From positions 62,001 to 126,000 of the forward strand of contig CP042428.1 in NCBI GenBank assembly GCA_024207135.1: a stretch of DNA of 64,000 nt, given 5' to 3'. Origin of the DNA: Arthrobacter sp. C2 (lineage in GTDB: Bacteria; Actinomycetota; Actinomycetes; Actinomycetales; Micrococcaceae). Positions 23,489 through 32,523 of the stretch are shown piece by piece. The position numbers and the translations under genes were made by a program. The notes beneath the pieces are model-generated. The model ran no database searches. It was given only the letters and a program-made list of their open reading frames with translations, and was not told the DNA's origin. Position 1 is the first letter of the stretch, and each line of letters starts with the position of its first letter.

Positions 23489-24628
23489 TTACAGCGCGCG
23501 TTGCTCCGGCCCGTTGTAGGCCGACAGCGGGCGGATCAGCGCGTTGGAGGCGCGCTGTTCGGCGATGTGCGCGGTCCATCCGACAATGCGCGAGGCAATG
23601 AAGATGGGTGTGAACATGTCGGTGTCGAAGCCCATCAGGTGGTACGTCGGTCCCGCCGGGTAGTCGAGGTTCGGCTTGATGGCCTTGGCCTCGTCCATGG
23701 CGGCCTCCAGCCCGTCGTACAGGCCCAGCAGCTCGCCGCGGTCGTAGTACGCGACCATCTTGTCCAACGCGGCCTTCATGGTCGGAACCCGGGAGTCGCC
23801 GTGCTTGTAGACGCGGTGCCCGAAGCCCATGACCTTCTTCTTGGCCGCCAGGGCCTGCTCCATCCAGGCCTTGGCGCGCGCGGCGGCGTCCTCGCGGGAT
23901 TCGTTCTTGTCGATCCCGATCTCCTGGAAGGTGTGCATGACGGCCTCGTTGGCCCCGCCGTGCAACGGGCCCTTCAGTGCACCGATGGCGGCCGTGACGG
24001 CCGAGTGCAGGTCCGAGAGCGTGGAGGTCACCACGCGTGCGGTGAACGTGGAGGCGTTGAAGGAGTGCTCCGCGTAGAGCACCATGGACACGCGGAACGC
24101 GTCGACCACCTCGGGGGCGGCCTCCTCGCCGAAGGTCATCCACAGGAAGTTCTGCGAGTAATCCAGGTCCTCGCGCGGCTCCACGACGCCCAGGCCGCGG
24201 CGGCGGCGCTGGTCGTAGGCGACAACCGCCGGGAACGCGGCAAAGAGCTCCTTGGCCTTGATGAACTCGGCCTCCGGGGAGGAATCCCCGGCCAGGGCGT
24301 GGTTGGCGCCGATGACGGAGACCGCGGTGCGGCCCACGTCCATCGGGTGGCAATCCAGCGGCAGCAGGTCGATGGCGGCCTTGACGTTGGCGGCCAGGGC
24401 GCGCCCGGCGCGCTCGGCGGCCACGAAGTCGGTGAGCTCGATTTCGCTGGGCAGCTCGCCGGTCCAGAGCAGCAGGGCAACTTCTTCGAAGCTCTTGGAC
24501 GCGGCCAGGTCCTGGACGGGGTATCCGCGGTACAGCAGCGAATTCGTGTCCGGGTTGACCTTGGAAACGGCCGTGTAGTCGACAACGACCCCGGCCAGGC
24601 CCTTCTTGATCTCTGTTGTTTCAGTCAT
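23489..24628 (-). CDS. prpC: 2-methylcitrate synthase
   Basis: The protein has 379 residues of the citrate synthase fold. It condenses propionyl-CoA with oxaloacetate to 2-methylcitrate, the entry step of the 2-methylcitrate cycle. The catalytic histidines lie in KGPLHGGANE and GFGHRVYK. The length is that of bacterial PrpC/CitZ rather than of hexameric GltA. The start at 24628 has AGGAGCGAGCG directly upstream. It is the last gene of the prpD-prpB-prpC operon, 16 nt after prpB, and the neighbours decide methylcitrate over citrate synthase. Confidence 0.92.
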   Translation of the reverse strand: MTETTEIKKGLAGVVVDYTAVSKVNPDTNSLLYRGYPVQDLAASKSFEEVALLLWTGELPSEIELTDFVAAERAGRALAANVKAAIDLLPLDCHPMDVGRTAVSVIGANHALAGDSSPEAEFIKAKELFAAFPAVVAYDQRRRRGLGVVEPREDLDYSQNFLWMTFGEEAAPEVVDAFRVSMVLYAEHSFNASTFTARVVTSTLSDLHSAVTAAIGALKGPLHGGANEAVMHTFQEIGIDKNESREDAAARAKAWMEQALAAKKKVMGFGHRVYKHGDSRVPTMKAALDKMVAYYDRGELLGLYDGLEAAMDEAKAIKPNLDYPAGPTYHLMGFDTDMFTPIFIASRIVGWTAHIAEQRASNALIRPLSAYNGPEQRAL

Positions 24629-24644
24629 CGCTCGCTCCTGTTTC

Positions 24645-25574
24645 CTACAGATTCGCGTTGTTTGAGTGGATATCCAGGTCCGGGACCTGGAAATTGAAGA
24701 TCCCGGTGTCAAAGCGGTTGTACGCCTCGTAATCAACCAGCTCGTACAGACGAGCACGCGTCAACATTGAATCTACCCGAGACTCCTGGGTTCCGTGGGC
24801 AGCAATCGCGTCCAGGACGCGCTCGGCCTCGCCCATGGCGCTGCGCAGCAGGGTCACCGGGTAGATCACCATGGCCACGCCGGTGGCGGCCAGCTGTTCG
24901 CGAGTGAAAAGTTCGGACTTGCCGAACTCCGTCATGTTCGCCAGCACCGGGACATCCACGGCCGCGCACACCGCCTCGAATTCGGACAGGTCCTTCATGG
25001 CCTCGGGGAAGATGGCATCGGCGCCGGCATCCACCAGGGCCTTGGCCCGGTTGACAACGGCACCCAAGCCCTCGACGCCGCGCACGTCGGTGCGGGCCAT
25101 GATCAGGAAGTTCGGATCGCGCCGCGCGTCGGCGGCGGCGGCAATGCGCTTGACCATGGTGTCCAGGTCCACGACGTTCTTGCCGTCCAGGTGGCCGCAG
25201 CGCTTGGGGTTGAACTGGTCCTCGATGTGGCAACCGGCCAGGCCAGCGTGCTCGAGTTCCTGGATGGTGCGGGCCACGTTCATGGGCTCGCCGAAGCCGG
25301 TGTCGGCATCGACCAGGGCCGGCAGGTCCGTCATCCGGGCAATCTGCCCGGCACGTGTGGCGACCTCGGTGAGCGTGGTCAGCCCGATGTCCGGCAATCC
25401 CAGGTCGTTGGCCAGCACGGCGCCGGAGATGTAGACGCCGTCGAAGCCCTTTTCCGCGATCATCCGGGCCGAAAGCGGGTTGAAGGCCCCCGGGAACTGC
25501 CGCGCGGTTCCCGGCACGAGCATCTCACGCAGGGCCGCGCGCTTCTGCTCGGGGGTGGTGGTCGAGTACAACAT
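24645..25574 (-). CDS. prpB: 2-methylisocitrate lyase
   Basis: The protein has 309 residues of the isocitrate lyase/PEP mutase superfamily. It cleaves 2-methylisocitrate to pyruvate and succinate. The catalytic cysteine is in KRCGH (Cys126), and the metal site is in VDADTGFGEP. It sits directly after prpD (stop and start adjacent, no gap) and before prpC, so the three enzymes of the cycle are co-expressed. Confidence 0.95.
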   Translation of the reverse strand: MLYSTTTPEQKRAALREMLVPGTARQFPGAFNPLSARMIAEKGFDGVYISGAVLANDLGLPDIGLTTLTEVATRAGQIARMTDLPALVDADTGFGEPMNVARTIQELEHAGLAGCHIEDQFNPKRCGHLDGKNVVDLDTMVKRIAAAADARRDPNFLIMARTDVRGVEGLGAVVNRAKALVDAGADAIFPEAMKDLSEFEAVCAAVDVPVLANMTEFGKSELFTREQLAATGVAMVIYPVTLLRSAMGEAERVLDAIAAHGTQESRVDSMLTRARLYELVDYEAYNRFDTGIFNFQVPDLDIHSNNANL

Positions 25575-27092
25575 CTAGAACAGTCCCTTCGGGGCGGCGG
25601 CGAGGTCGATGACGCCCGGTGCCGCAACGATGTTCAGCTGGTCCAGTTCGCCGGCACCCAGCTTCTCCAGGTTCTCGGCCGCGGCGATGAAGCGGTCGAT
25701 TTCGTCCGCCTCCACCAGGCCGGCGGCCAGGGTGCGGAACTTGTTGATGTACTGCTCGCGGGCGAACGGGCGCGCGCCGAGCGGGTGCGCGTCGGCCACG
25801 GCGATCTGGTCGGTGACCACGGTGCCGTCGGTCAGGGTGATGACGACCGTGCCGCCGAAGGCCTTTTCGCTGATGTCCAGCGAGTGGTAGCGGCGGGTCC
25901 ACTCCGCGTCTTCCTCGGTGGTGACCTTGTTCCACAGCTCGACCGTGTCGGGCCGGCCGGCCCGTTCCGGGGAGTAGGAATCGACGTGGTGCCAGGAGCC
26001 GTCCTGCAGGGCCACGGCGAAGATGTACGGGATCGAGTGGTCCAGGGTCTCGCGCGAGGCGGTCGGGTCGTACTTCTGTGGGTCGTTGGCGCCCGAGCCG
26101 ATCACGTAGTGCGTGTGGTGGGAGGTCTTGATCAGGATCGAGGCGACGTTCTTCGGGTCGGTGGCTTCGGGATGTTCGCGGTTGAGCTTGCGGGCCAGGT
26201 CGATCCAGGCCTGCGCCTGGTACTCGGCCGAGTGCTCCTTGGTGTAGGTGTCAAGGATCGCGCGCTTGGCCTCGCCTGACGCGGGCAGCGGCACGGTGTA
26301 GGCGGCGTCCTTGCCATCGAGCATCCAAGCGATGACGCCGTCCTCGCCCTCGTAGATCGGCACCGGGGAGGTCTGGCCGCGCATCGCGCGGTCCGCCGCC
26401 TCCACGGCCATCTTGCCGGCGAAGGCCGGGGCGTGGGCCTTCCAGGTGGAGATCTCGCCCTTGCGCGACTGGCGGGTGGCGGTGGTGGTGTGCAGGCCCT
26501 GGCCAACGGCCTGGAAGATGGTCTCGACATCAAGTCCCAGCAGGGTGCCGATGCCGGCGGAGGCCGAGGGGCCCAGGTGCGCGACGTGGTCGATCTTGTG
26601 CTCGTGCAGGCAGATGGACTTGACCAGGTCGACCTGGATCTCGTATCCGGTGGCGATCCCGCGGATCAGGTCCTTGCCCGATGCACCGGTGTGCTGGGCG
26701 ACGGCCAGGATCGGCGGGATGTTGTCGCCCGGGTGGGAATACTCCGCGGCCAGGAAGGTGTCGTGGTAGTCGAGCTCGCGCACCGCCACGCCGTTGGCCC
26801 AGGCCGCCCACTCGGGGGAGACCTTCTCGGAAATCCCGAAGACCGAGGCACCCTTGCCGCCGGTGGACGGGGCGTGGGTCAGGGCCTGGGCGCGAGCCGC
26901 AACGATCGGGCCGCGGTTCAGCGAGGCGATGGCCACCGAGGCGTTGTCGATGACGCGGTTGATGATCATCTCGGTGACCTCGGCCGGGACCTCGACGGGG
27001 TCGGCGGCGACCACGGCGATCTTGTGCGCAAGCTGGTCCTCGTGGGCCAGGTTTTCCTCGCTGCGGTACACGCGTACTGGGTGGTTGATCAT
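25575..27092 (-). CDS. prpD: 2-methylcitrate dehydratase
   Basis: The protein has 505 residues of the MmgE/PrpD family and dehydrates 2-methylcitrate to 2-methyl-cis-aconitate without an iron-sulfur cluster. Family features include [23 protein letters not shown] and [21 protein letters not shown]. The length fits the bacterial family (~480-505). It is the first enzyme gene of the operon after the GntR gene, whose stop directly abuts its start. Confidence 0.94.
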   Translation of the reverse strand: MINHPVRVYRSEENLAHEDQLAHKIAVVAADPVEVPAEVTEMIINRVIDNASVAIASLNRGPIVAARAQALTHAPSTGGKGASVFGISEKVSPEWAAWANGVAVRELDYHDTFLAAEYSHPGDNIPPILAVAQHTGASGKDLIRGIATGYEIQVDLVKSICLHEHKIDHVAHLGPSASAGIGTLLGLDVETIFQAVGQGLHTTTATRQSRKGEISTWKAHAPAFAGKMAVEAADRAMRGQTSPVPIYEGEDGVIAWMLDGKDAAYTVPLPASGEAKRAILDTYTKEHSAEYQAQAWIDLARKLNREHPEATDPKNVASILIKTSHHTHYVIGSGANDPQKYDPTASRETLDHSIPYIFAVALQDGSWHHVDSYSPERAGRPDTVELWNKVTTEEDAEWTRRYHSLDISEKAFGGTVVITLTDGTVVTDQIAVADAHPLGARPFAREQYINKFRTLAAGLVEADEIDRFIAAAENLEKLGAGELDQLNIVAAPGVIDLAAAPKGLF

Positions 27093-27737
27093 TTAGGTGT
27101 CCTCTCGGGTGCCGGAATGGGCTTTGATGTGTTCAAGGCTGTGGTGCAGGTGCAACTGGGTGGCCGCTGCGGCGATGTCGGGGTTTCGGGCGGCGATGCC
27201 CTCGGCGATCGCTGCGTGCTCGAGCGCCGAGACGGCCAGGCGTGCGGGGTCGTCCTGGGCCAGGCGGCGGACTCGGGCCAGGTGCACGCGCAGGGAGCGC
27301 AACGACTGCTGGATGTAGGGATTGGCCACCGCGGCGTCGATGCGGCCATCGAGCTCGGCGGCCAGGTGGTAGAAGGATTCCCGGGATTCCGGATCGGCGC
27401 CCTTCCCTGCCTCGAGGAAGCGGGTGCGCAGCTCGGTGAAAACCGCCGGGTCCGCGCGGCGTGCGGCAATGCGGGCGGATTCGATCTCCAAGGCGCGGCG
27501 CAGGGCGAAGAGGTCATCGACGTGTTCGAGCGAGACGTCCGAGACGACGGCGCCGCGTCCGCGCTGCTGCACGGCCAGCCCGTCGGCCACGAGCCGCGCC
27601 AGGGCCTCGCGCAGCGGGGTCCGTGAGACGCCCAGGCGTTCGGCCTGCTCGACCTCGCCCAGCACGGCACCGGGACGCAACCGCCATTCGACGATGTCCG
27701 TCCGCAGCTCCTCGTAGGCCTTGTCGCTTGCTCTCAT
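27093..27737 (-). CDS. GntR-family transcriptional regulator of the prp genes
   Basis: The protein has 214 residues. The N-terminal winged helix (~1-70) has the typical AERLGVSRTPLREALARLVADGLV-like helix-turn-helix, and a C-terminal all-helical FCD ligand-binding domain with several His residues follows (FadR subfamily). It is cotranscribed with prpDBC and divergent to prpE. The start is ATG 27737 (MRASDKAYEELR); an upstream in-frame extension would cover the operator. The ligand is probably a methylcitrate-cycle intermediate, which is inference. Confidence 0.9.
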   Translation of the reverse strand: MRASDKAYEELRTDIVEWRLRPGAVLGEVEQAERLGVSRTPLREALARLVADGLAVQQRGRGAVVSDVSLEHVDDLFALRRALEIESARIAARRADPAVFTELRTRFLEAGKGADPESRESFYHLAAELDGRIDAAVANPYIQQSLRSLRVHLARVRRLAQDDPARLAVSALEHAAIAEGIAARNPDIAAAATQLHLHHSLEHIKAHSGTREDT

Positions 27738-27746
27738 GACATCAAC

Positions 27747-27754
27747 TGTATACA
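27747..27754. promoter_or_regulatory. Candidate GntR operator 1
   Basis: TGTATACA is a perfect 8-bp palindrome 9 nt before the regulator start, in the regulator-prpE intergenic region. It shares the GTATAC core with a second site at 27809-27818. Confidence 0.55.
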
Positions 27755-27808
27755 GAAATTGCCAAATGTCACGTCCCCATCGGAAGAATGCGGTCAAAAT
27801 TTCGTTCT

Positions 27809-27818
27809 ATGTATACAT
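27809..27818. promoter_or_regulatory. Candidate GntR operator 2
   Basis: ATGTATACAT is a perfect 10-bp palindrome 63 bp from the first site, close to where the prpE promoter should lie. GTATAC cores of this kind fit GntR-family half-sites. Two sites about six helical turns apart would permit looping and joint control of both directions. Confidence 0.55.
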
Positions 27819-27900
27819 GACCCTTGAAATTCCGTGGCTCTGGTCATAAGCTCGACTCCACCCGAACACCCCCCCAGACCCGAACGGATGGACGGTTCGC

Positions 27901-29802
27901 ATGGCACTTTCCTACGCGCAGACCTTTGCCGAATCCACCAGCGACCCGGCGGCCTTCTGGCTCAAGGCCGCTACCTCAATCGACTGGGAACGGGAGCCGG
28001 CCACCGGGCTCGATTCCAGCCGCGCCCCGATCAACGCCTGGTTCCCCGACGGGATGCTCAATGTCTGCCACAACGCGCTGGACCGCCACGTCGCCGCCGG
28101 CCGCGGGGACGCCACCGCCCTGGTCTACGACTCCGCGGTCCTGGGCATCCAGGAAACCTACAGCTATGCCGACTTGCTGGATCGGGTCGCGCGCTTCGCC
28201 GGCGCACTGCGCGACCAGGGGATCGGGGCCGGGGACCGGGTCCTGATCTACCTGCCGATGATCCCGCAGGCCCACATCGCGATGCTCGCCTGCGCACGGC
28301 TCGGGGCCATCCACTCGGTGGTCTTCGGCGGCTTCGCGCCCAAGGAACTGGCCGCCCGCATCGACGACGCGACCCCGGTTGCCATCATCACCGCCACCGG
28401 CGGCATCGAGCCTTCGCGCCGCATCGAATACCTGCCGGCCGTCAACGAAGCCATCGCCATGGCCACGCACCAGATCCGCACCGTCATCGTCGCCCACCGC
28501 GACGGCTTCGAGCACTCGCTGGCCGAGTTCGCCGGGACGGGCACCGCCTGGCACGACTGGGACGAGCTCGTCTCCGAGTCCGCCGCCGCGGCGGCGGTCC
28601 CGGTGCCCTCGACCCACCCGCTGTACATCCTGTACACCTCCGGGACCACCGGATCACCCAAGGGCGTGGTGCGGGACTCGGGAGGCTACGCGGTGGCCAT
28701 GGACTACTCGATGCGCACCGTCTACGGGGTGGGGCCCGGCTCCACCATGCTCACCGCCTCGGACGTGGGCTGGGTCGTGGGCCACTCCTACATCGTCTAC
28801 GGGCCGCTGATCGCCGGCGCCACCACGGTGCTCTACGAGGGCAAGCCCGTGGGCACCCCCGACGCCGGGGCCTTCTGGCGGCTCATCGAGGACCACCAGG
28901 TCGACACTTTCTTCACCGCCCCCACCGCGCTGCGGGCCATCCGCAAGGCCGACCCGGAAGCGGCGCTGCTGGCCGGGCACGACATCTCTTCCCTGCGCAA
29001 CTTCTTCGTCGCCGGTGAACGCCTGGACCCGGACACCTACGCCTGGGCGCGGGAGAAGCTCGGGGTGCCGGTGATCGACAACTGGTGGCAGACCGAGACC
29101 GGGTGGCCCATCGCCTCGAACTGCGTGGGCCTGGAAACCCTCGAGCCCAAGGCCGGTTCGCCCACGGTCCCGGTGCCCGGCTACGACGTGCGGATCCTCG
29201 ACGGGCTCGGCGTCGAGCTGGGGCCGGGCGAGGAAGGGAACATCGCCATCAAGCTGCCGCTGCCCCCGGGCACCCTGGCCACGCTCTGGGGCAACGACGA
29301 GCGCTTCATCACCACCTACCTCGAGCAGTTCCCCGGCCACTACGCCACCGGGGACTCCGGGTACCTGGACGAGGACGGCTACCTCTTTGTCATGGGACGG
29401 ACCGACGACGTCATCAACGTCTCGGGCCACCGGCTGTCCACCGGCGCCATGGAACAGGTGCTCGGCTCCCACCCGGCGGTGGCCGAATGCGCCGTGATCG
29501 GCGTGGCGGACGAGCTCAAGGGCCAGCGCCCCAGCGGCTACGTGGTGCTCAAGAGCGGGGCGGCGATCTCCGAGGAGCAGCTGCGCGGCGAGCTGGTGTC
29601 CATGGTGCGCGCGCACATCGGGCCGGTCGCGGACTTCCGCGAGGTGCGCATCGTGGCGGCGCTGCCCAAGACCCGCTCGGGCAAGATCCTGCGCAAGACC
29701 ATGCGGCAGATTGCCGACGGCAAGCCGTACGCGGTGCCCTCCACCATCGAGGACCCGGGCGTCATCGAGGACCTGCTCCCGTTCCTTCGCCCCACGGGAT
29801 GA
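27901..29802 (+). CDS. prpE: Propionyl-CoA synthetase (acyl-CoA synthetase)
   Basis: The protein has 633 residues. This AMP-forming enzyme activates propionate (and probably acetate) to the CoA thioester. Motifs in order: ATP loop YTSGTTGSPKGVV, NWWQTETGWP, the adenylate hinge ATGDSGYLDEDGYLFVMGR, SGHRLST, and the C-terminal PKTRSGKILRK, whose lysine is the usual acylation control site. It is divergent from the GntR-prpDBC operon across a 163-bp region with two palindromic sites, which supports propionate as its main substrate. Confidence 0.92.
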   Translation: MALSYAQTFAESTSDPAAFWLKAATSIDWEREPATGLDSSRAPINAWFPDGMLNVCHNALDRHVAAGRGDATALVYDSAVLGIQETYSYADLLDRVARFAGALRDQGIGAGDRVLIYLPMIPQAHIAMLACARLGAIHSVVFGGFAPKELAARIDDATPVAIITATGGIEPSRRIEYLPAVNEAIAMATHQIRTVIVAHRDGFEHSLAEFAGTGTAWHDWDELVSESAAAAAVPVPSTHPLYILYTSGTTGSPKGVVRDSGGYAVAMDYSMRTVYGVGPGSTMLTASDVGWVVGHSYIVYGPLIAGATTVLYEGKPVGTPDAGAFWRLIEDHQVDTFFTAPTALRAIRKADPEAALLAGHDISSLRNFFVAGERLDPDTYAWAREKLGVPVIDNWWQTETGWPIASNCVGLETLEPKAGSPTVPVPGYDVRILDGLGVELGPGEEGNIAIKLPLPPGTLATLWGNDERFITTYLEQFPGHYATGDSGYLDEDGYLFVMGRTDDVINVSGHRLSTGAMEQVLGSHPAVAECAVIGVADELKGQRPSGYVVLKSGAAISEEQLRGELVSMVRAHIGPVADFREVRIVAALPKTRSGKILRKTMRQIADGKPYAVPSTIEDPGVIEDLLPFLRPTG

Positions 29803-29815
29803 ACCGGAAGCGTTC

Positions 29816-30526
29816 CTAGCCTTCCCGGCGCCAGCGGTACTCGTACTCGGGCCGGCCACGGGTCCCATGGCGCGGGGCCTTGGCCGCGTCCCCGGTGTCC
29901 GCCAGGTGCTCCAGGTAGCGCCTCGCGGTGACCCGGGACAGATCCAGCAGCTCGGAGACCTCGGTGGCCGAGAGCGCGGCGCTCGCCGAGCGCAGCGCCT
30001 CCGAGATCGAGCCGAGGGTCTCGGTGATCAACCCCTTGGGCAGGGGAGCGGGGCCCACCGAGCGCAACGCCGCAAATGCGTTGTCGATCGATGACTGGGA
30101 TGCGGCTTGCCCCGAGTTTCCCAGGTTGAAGCGGAACTGCCGGTAGTTCTCCAGCTTCTCGGCAAAAGCCGCGAAGCCGAAGGGCTTGATCAGGTACTGG
30201 GTCACCCCGGCGGAAATCGCGGTGCGCACCACGTTCAGGTCCCGGATCGCGGTGATGGCGATGATGTCCACGGTGTTCCCGCGCCCGCGCACCCTCCGGG
30301 CCACGTCCAGGCCGTGCAGGTCAGGCAGGTTCATGTCCAGCAGCACCAGGTCGATCGGGGTGCCCGCCTCCTGCGCCGCATCCAGGGCCGCGAAGACCTC
30401 GTTGCCGCTGTGCGCGATCGACTGCACGCTGAAGCCCGGCACGCGGGCCACGAACTTCGCGTGTGCGGCGGCGGTGGTGGGCTCGTCGTCCACGACCAGG
30501 ACGCGGAGGCTTCTGTGCGTATCCAT
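29816..30526 (-). CDS. Response regulator of CitB/DcuR type
   Basis: The protein has 236 residues. The receiver domain has acidic pocket residues Asp13/Asp14, phosphoacceptor Asp64 (LVLLDMNLPD), and a Lys in YLIKPF. The C-terminal DNA-binding part has a winged-helix-like region with LSRVTARRYLEHL, as in the CitB/DcuR/DctR family that controls C4-dicarboxylate and citrate uptake. It lies 63 nt downstream of its kinase gene, on the same strand. The dctA gene next to the pair, in divergent orientation, is the likely target. Confidence 0.9.
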   Translation of the reverse strand: MDTHRSLRVLVVDDEPTTAAAHAKFVARVPGFSVQSIAHSGNEVFAALDAAQEAGTPIDLVLLDMNLPDLHGLDVARRVRGRGNTVDIIAITAIRDLNVVRTAISAGVTQYLIKPFGFAAFAEKLENYRQFRFNLGNSGQAASQSSIDNAFAALRSVGPAPLPKGLITETLGSISEALRSASAALSATEVSELLDLSRVTARRYLEHLADTGDAAKAPRHGTRGRPEYEYRWRREG

Positions 30527-30589
30527 GGACCGGTGATTCCTTTGGCTAGGTAGGGCTTCGACACTGTGGCGGGGCGCAGGCGGCCGGGG

Positions 30590-32311
30590 TCAGGGCCCGT
30601 TGCGGCCCCGGGGTCCGCCGCGCGGAGACATCGGGAGGGTCACGGTGAAGATCGCCCCGGCATCATTATCCACTTCCAGCGAGCCGCCCAGGCGCGCGAC
30701 AGCCTGGCGCACCAGGGCCAGGCCCAGCCCGCGCGAGCCGGACCCGGGAACCACCGGCTTGGAGGAGACCCCCAGCCGGAAGTACTCGTCGAGCAGGTCC
30801 GGGTCCACGCCGGGGCCCGAATCGGCGATCGAGATCACCACGGATTCCGCGTCTGCGGCGAAGTCCGCCCACACCCGGCGCAGCTCGGAGCCGGCCGCCG
30901 CGTCGAACGCGTTGTCCAGCAGGTTCCCGGTGATGGTGACCAGGTCCCGGGCATCCAGGGCGCCGGAGGGCAGCTGACCGGAAGCGGTCAGGGTCAGGGC
31001 GATGCCGCGCTCGTGGGCCTGGGCGGCCTTGCCCACCAGCAGCGAGGTCAGGTACGGCTCGTCGACCGCCAGCACGAACTCGTCGGTCAGCCGCTGGGAT
31101 TCCTGCCGGTCGGCCACCGCGAACTCCAGCGCCTCGCGCTCGCGGCCCAGCTCGATCAGCGTCGCCACGGTGTGCAGCCGGTTGGCGTGCTCGTGGGTCT
31201 GGGCGCGCAGCGCCTCGGTGAGCGTGCGCATCGATTCGAGCTGCCCGGTCAGCGCCTGGACCTCGGTGTGGTCGCGCAGCGTGGCCACGGTGCCCAGCTT
31301 GCTTTCCACCAGGCGGCGGCGCAGCGGCCAGCGCACCTTCGCCCCGGGCCCGGTGTCGGGCTGCTCGGCGTTCTGCTGGGAGATCACCAGCACCCGGTCG
31401 CTGGTCAGGTGGATCTCGTCGACGGCCCGGCGCCCGGAGGCAAAGAGCTCGGCCACGGTCTCGGGCAGCCCCAGGCGGTCGACCGGCAGCGGGCGCAGCG
31501 ACCCGGCCGGCGGCAGGCCCAGCAATTGCGCCGCCTGGTCGTTGTAGAGCACCAGCCGCCCCCTGGCATCGACCAGCACCAGGCCCTCGCGCAGCGAATG
31601 CAGCGCGGAGAAGTAGTAGGCGTAGAGCCGGCGCAGCTCCTCCGGGCCGTAGCCCAGGGTGGCGCGGCGCAGGTACCGGGCCAGCGCATAGGTGAACACC
31701 GCGCCAAGCCCCGCCGCCAGCACCGCCACGGCCAGGATCGCCGGAACCAGTGCGGCCTGGGTGGCGCCCAGGGACTGCAGGGTGACGCCCACCGCCACCA
31801 TCGCGGTGACGTTCCCGCCGGCGTCCCGGATCGGGGCGATGGCCCGCACCGAGGGGCCCAGGGTGCCGCGGTAGTCCTCGACCTGGCTGTGCCCGGCCAG
31901 CGCCTGCTCGACGCTGCCGACGTACTTGCGGCCGATCTCGCTGGCGGTGGGGTGGGTGTAGCGGGTGCGGTCGGTGTCCATGATGGTCACGAAGTCCACC
32001 GCCGCGTGCGACACGATGTTCTTGGCAAAGGGGACCAGCGCCCCGGAGGGGTCCGGCTGCTGCACCGCGTTGATGACGAAGGGGTCGTGGGACAGGGTCT
32101 CGGCGACGGAGAGCACGCGCTTGGCGGCGAATTCATGGGCCTGGGTCCGGGCGTTGAGGTAGCTGGCCGTGCTGACCACCAGCACCACCAGGGCAACCAG
32201 CGCCAGCTGCGCGACGAAGATGCGGGTCGCCAGCGAGTAGGGGGAACGCGCCGGGCTCGCGCTGCGTTCCCTGGATGCGGGGGCGGACGGGCCGCCCGGG
32301 GACCGTGGCAT
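30590..32311 (-). CDS. Sensor histidine kinase of CitA/DcuS type
   Basis: The protein has 573 residues. Domains in order: transmembrane helix (~30-50), an extracytoplasmic PAS-like CitA domain (~50-180) with RYTHPTASEIGRKYVG, a second transmembrane helix (~185-210), a cytoplasmic PAS domain (SLREGLVLVDARGRLVLYN), an H-box THEHANRLHTVATLIELG of the SpoOB/CitA class, and an ATPase with ITGNLLDNAFDA, DSGPGV and GSRGLGLALV. ATG 32311 is preferred (GGAAGG 8 nt upstream); GTG 32320 is possible. It probably senses citrate or a C4-dicarboxylate. Confidence 0.92.
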   Translation of the reverse strand: MPRSPGGPSAPASRERSASPARSPYSLATRIFVAQLALVALVVLVVSTASYLNARTQAHEFAAKRVLSVAETLSHDPFVINAVQQPDPSGALVPFAKNIVSHAAVDFVTIMDTDRTRYTHPTASEIGRKYVGSVEQALAGHSQVEDYRGTLGPSVRAIAPIRDAGGNVTAMVAVGVTLQSLGATQAALVPAILAVAVLAAGLGAVFTYALARYLRRATLGYGPEELRRLYAYYFSALHSLREGLVLVDARGRLVLYNDQAAQLLGLPPAGSLRPLPVDRLGLPETVAELFASGRRAVDEIHLTSDRVLVISQQNAEQPDTGPGAKVRWPLRRRLVESKLGTVATLRDHTEVQALTGQLESMRTLTEALRAQTHEHANRLHTVATLIELGREREALEFAVADRQESQRLTDEFVLAVDEPYLTSLLVGKAAQAHERGIALTLTASGQLPSGALDARDLVTITGNLLDNAFDAAAGSELRRVWADFAADAESVVISIADSGPGVDPDLLDEYFRLGVSSKPVVPGSGSRGLGLALVRQAVARLGGSLEVDNDAGAIFTVTLPMSPRGGPRGRNGP

Positions 32312-32523
32312 CGATGCCACCTTCCGTCTGAGGTGCCCGGTGCCGGGTGCATGGGCGCTGCCTTCAAGGGTGGCACGCGGGCAAGCATGCCATGACCATT
32401 ATGAACACAAGAGAGATATCGATCACGTTCGCCCCCACCATGGATGAAGAAGCCCGGGCACAGCAAGCGCCACCGCCCCCGCCGCCTCCCCGCAGCAGAC
32501 ATTCGTTCAGAAGGAGCCACCCC

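Noticed and set aside
23489-24628. Citrate synthase (gltA) as the identity of the prpC gene
   Set aside because: The sequence alone cannot exclude it, but its place as third gene in a prpD-prpB operon with a GntR regulator and divergent prpE favours 2-methylcitrate synthase.
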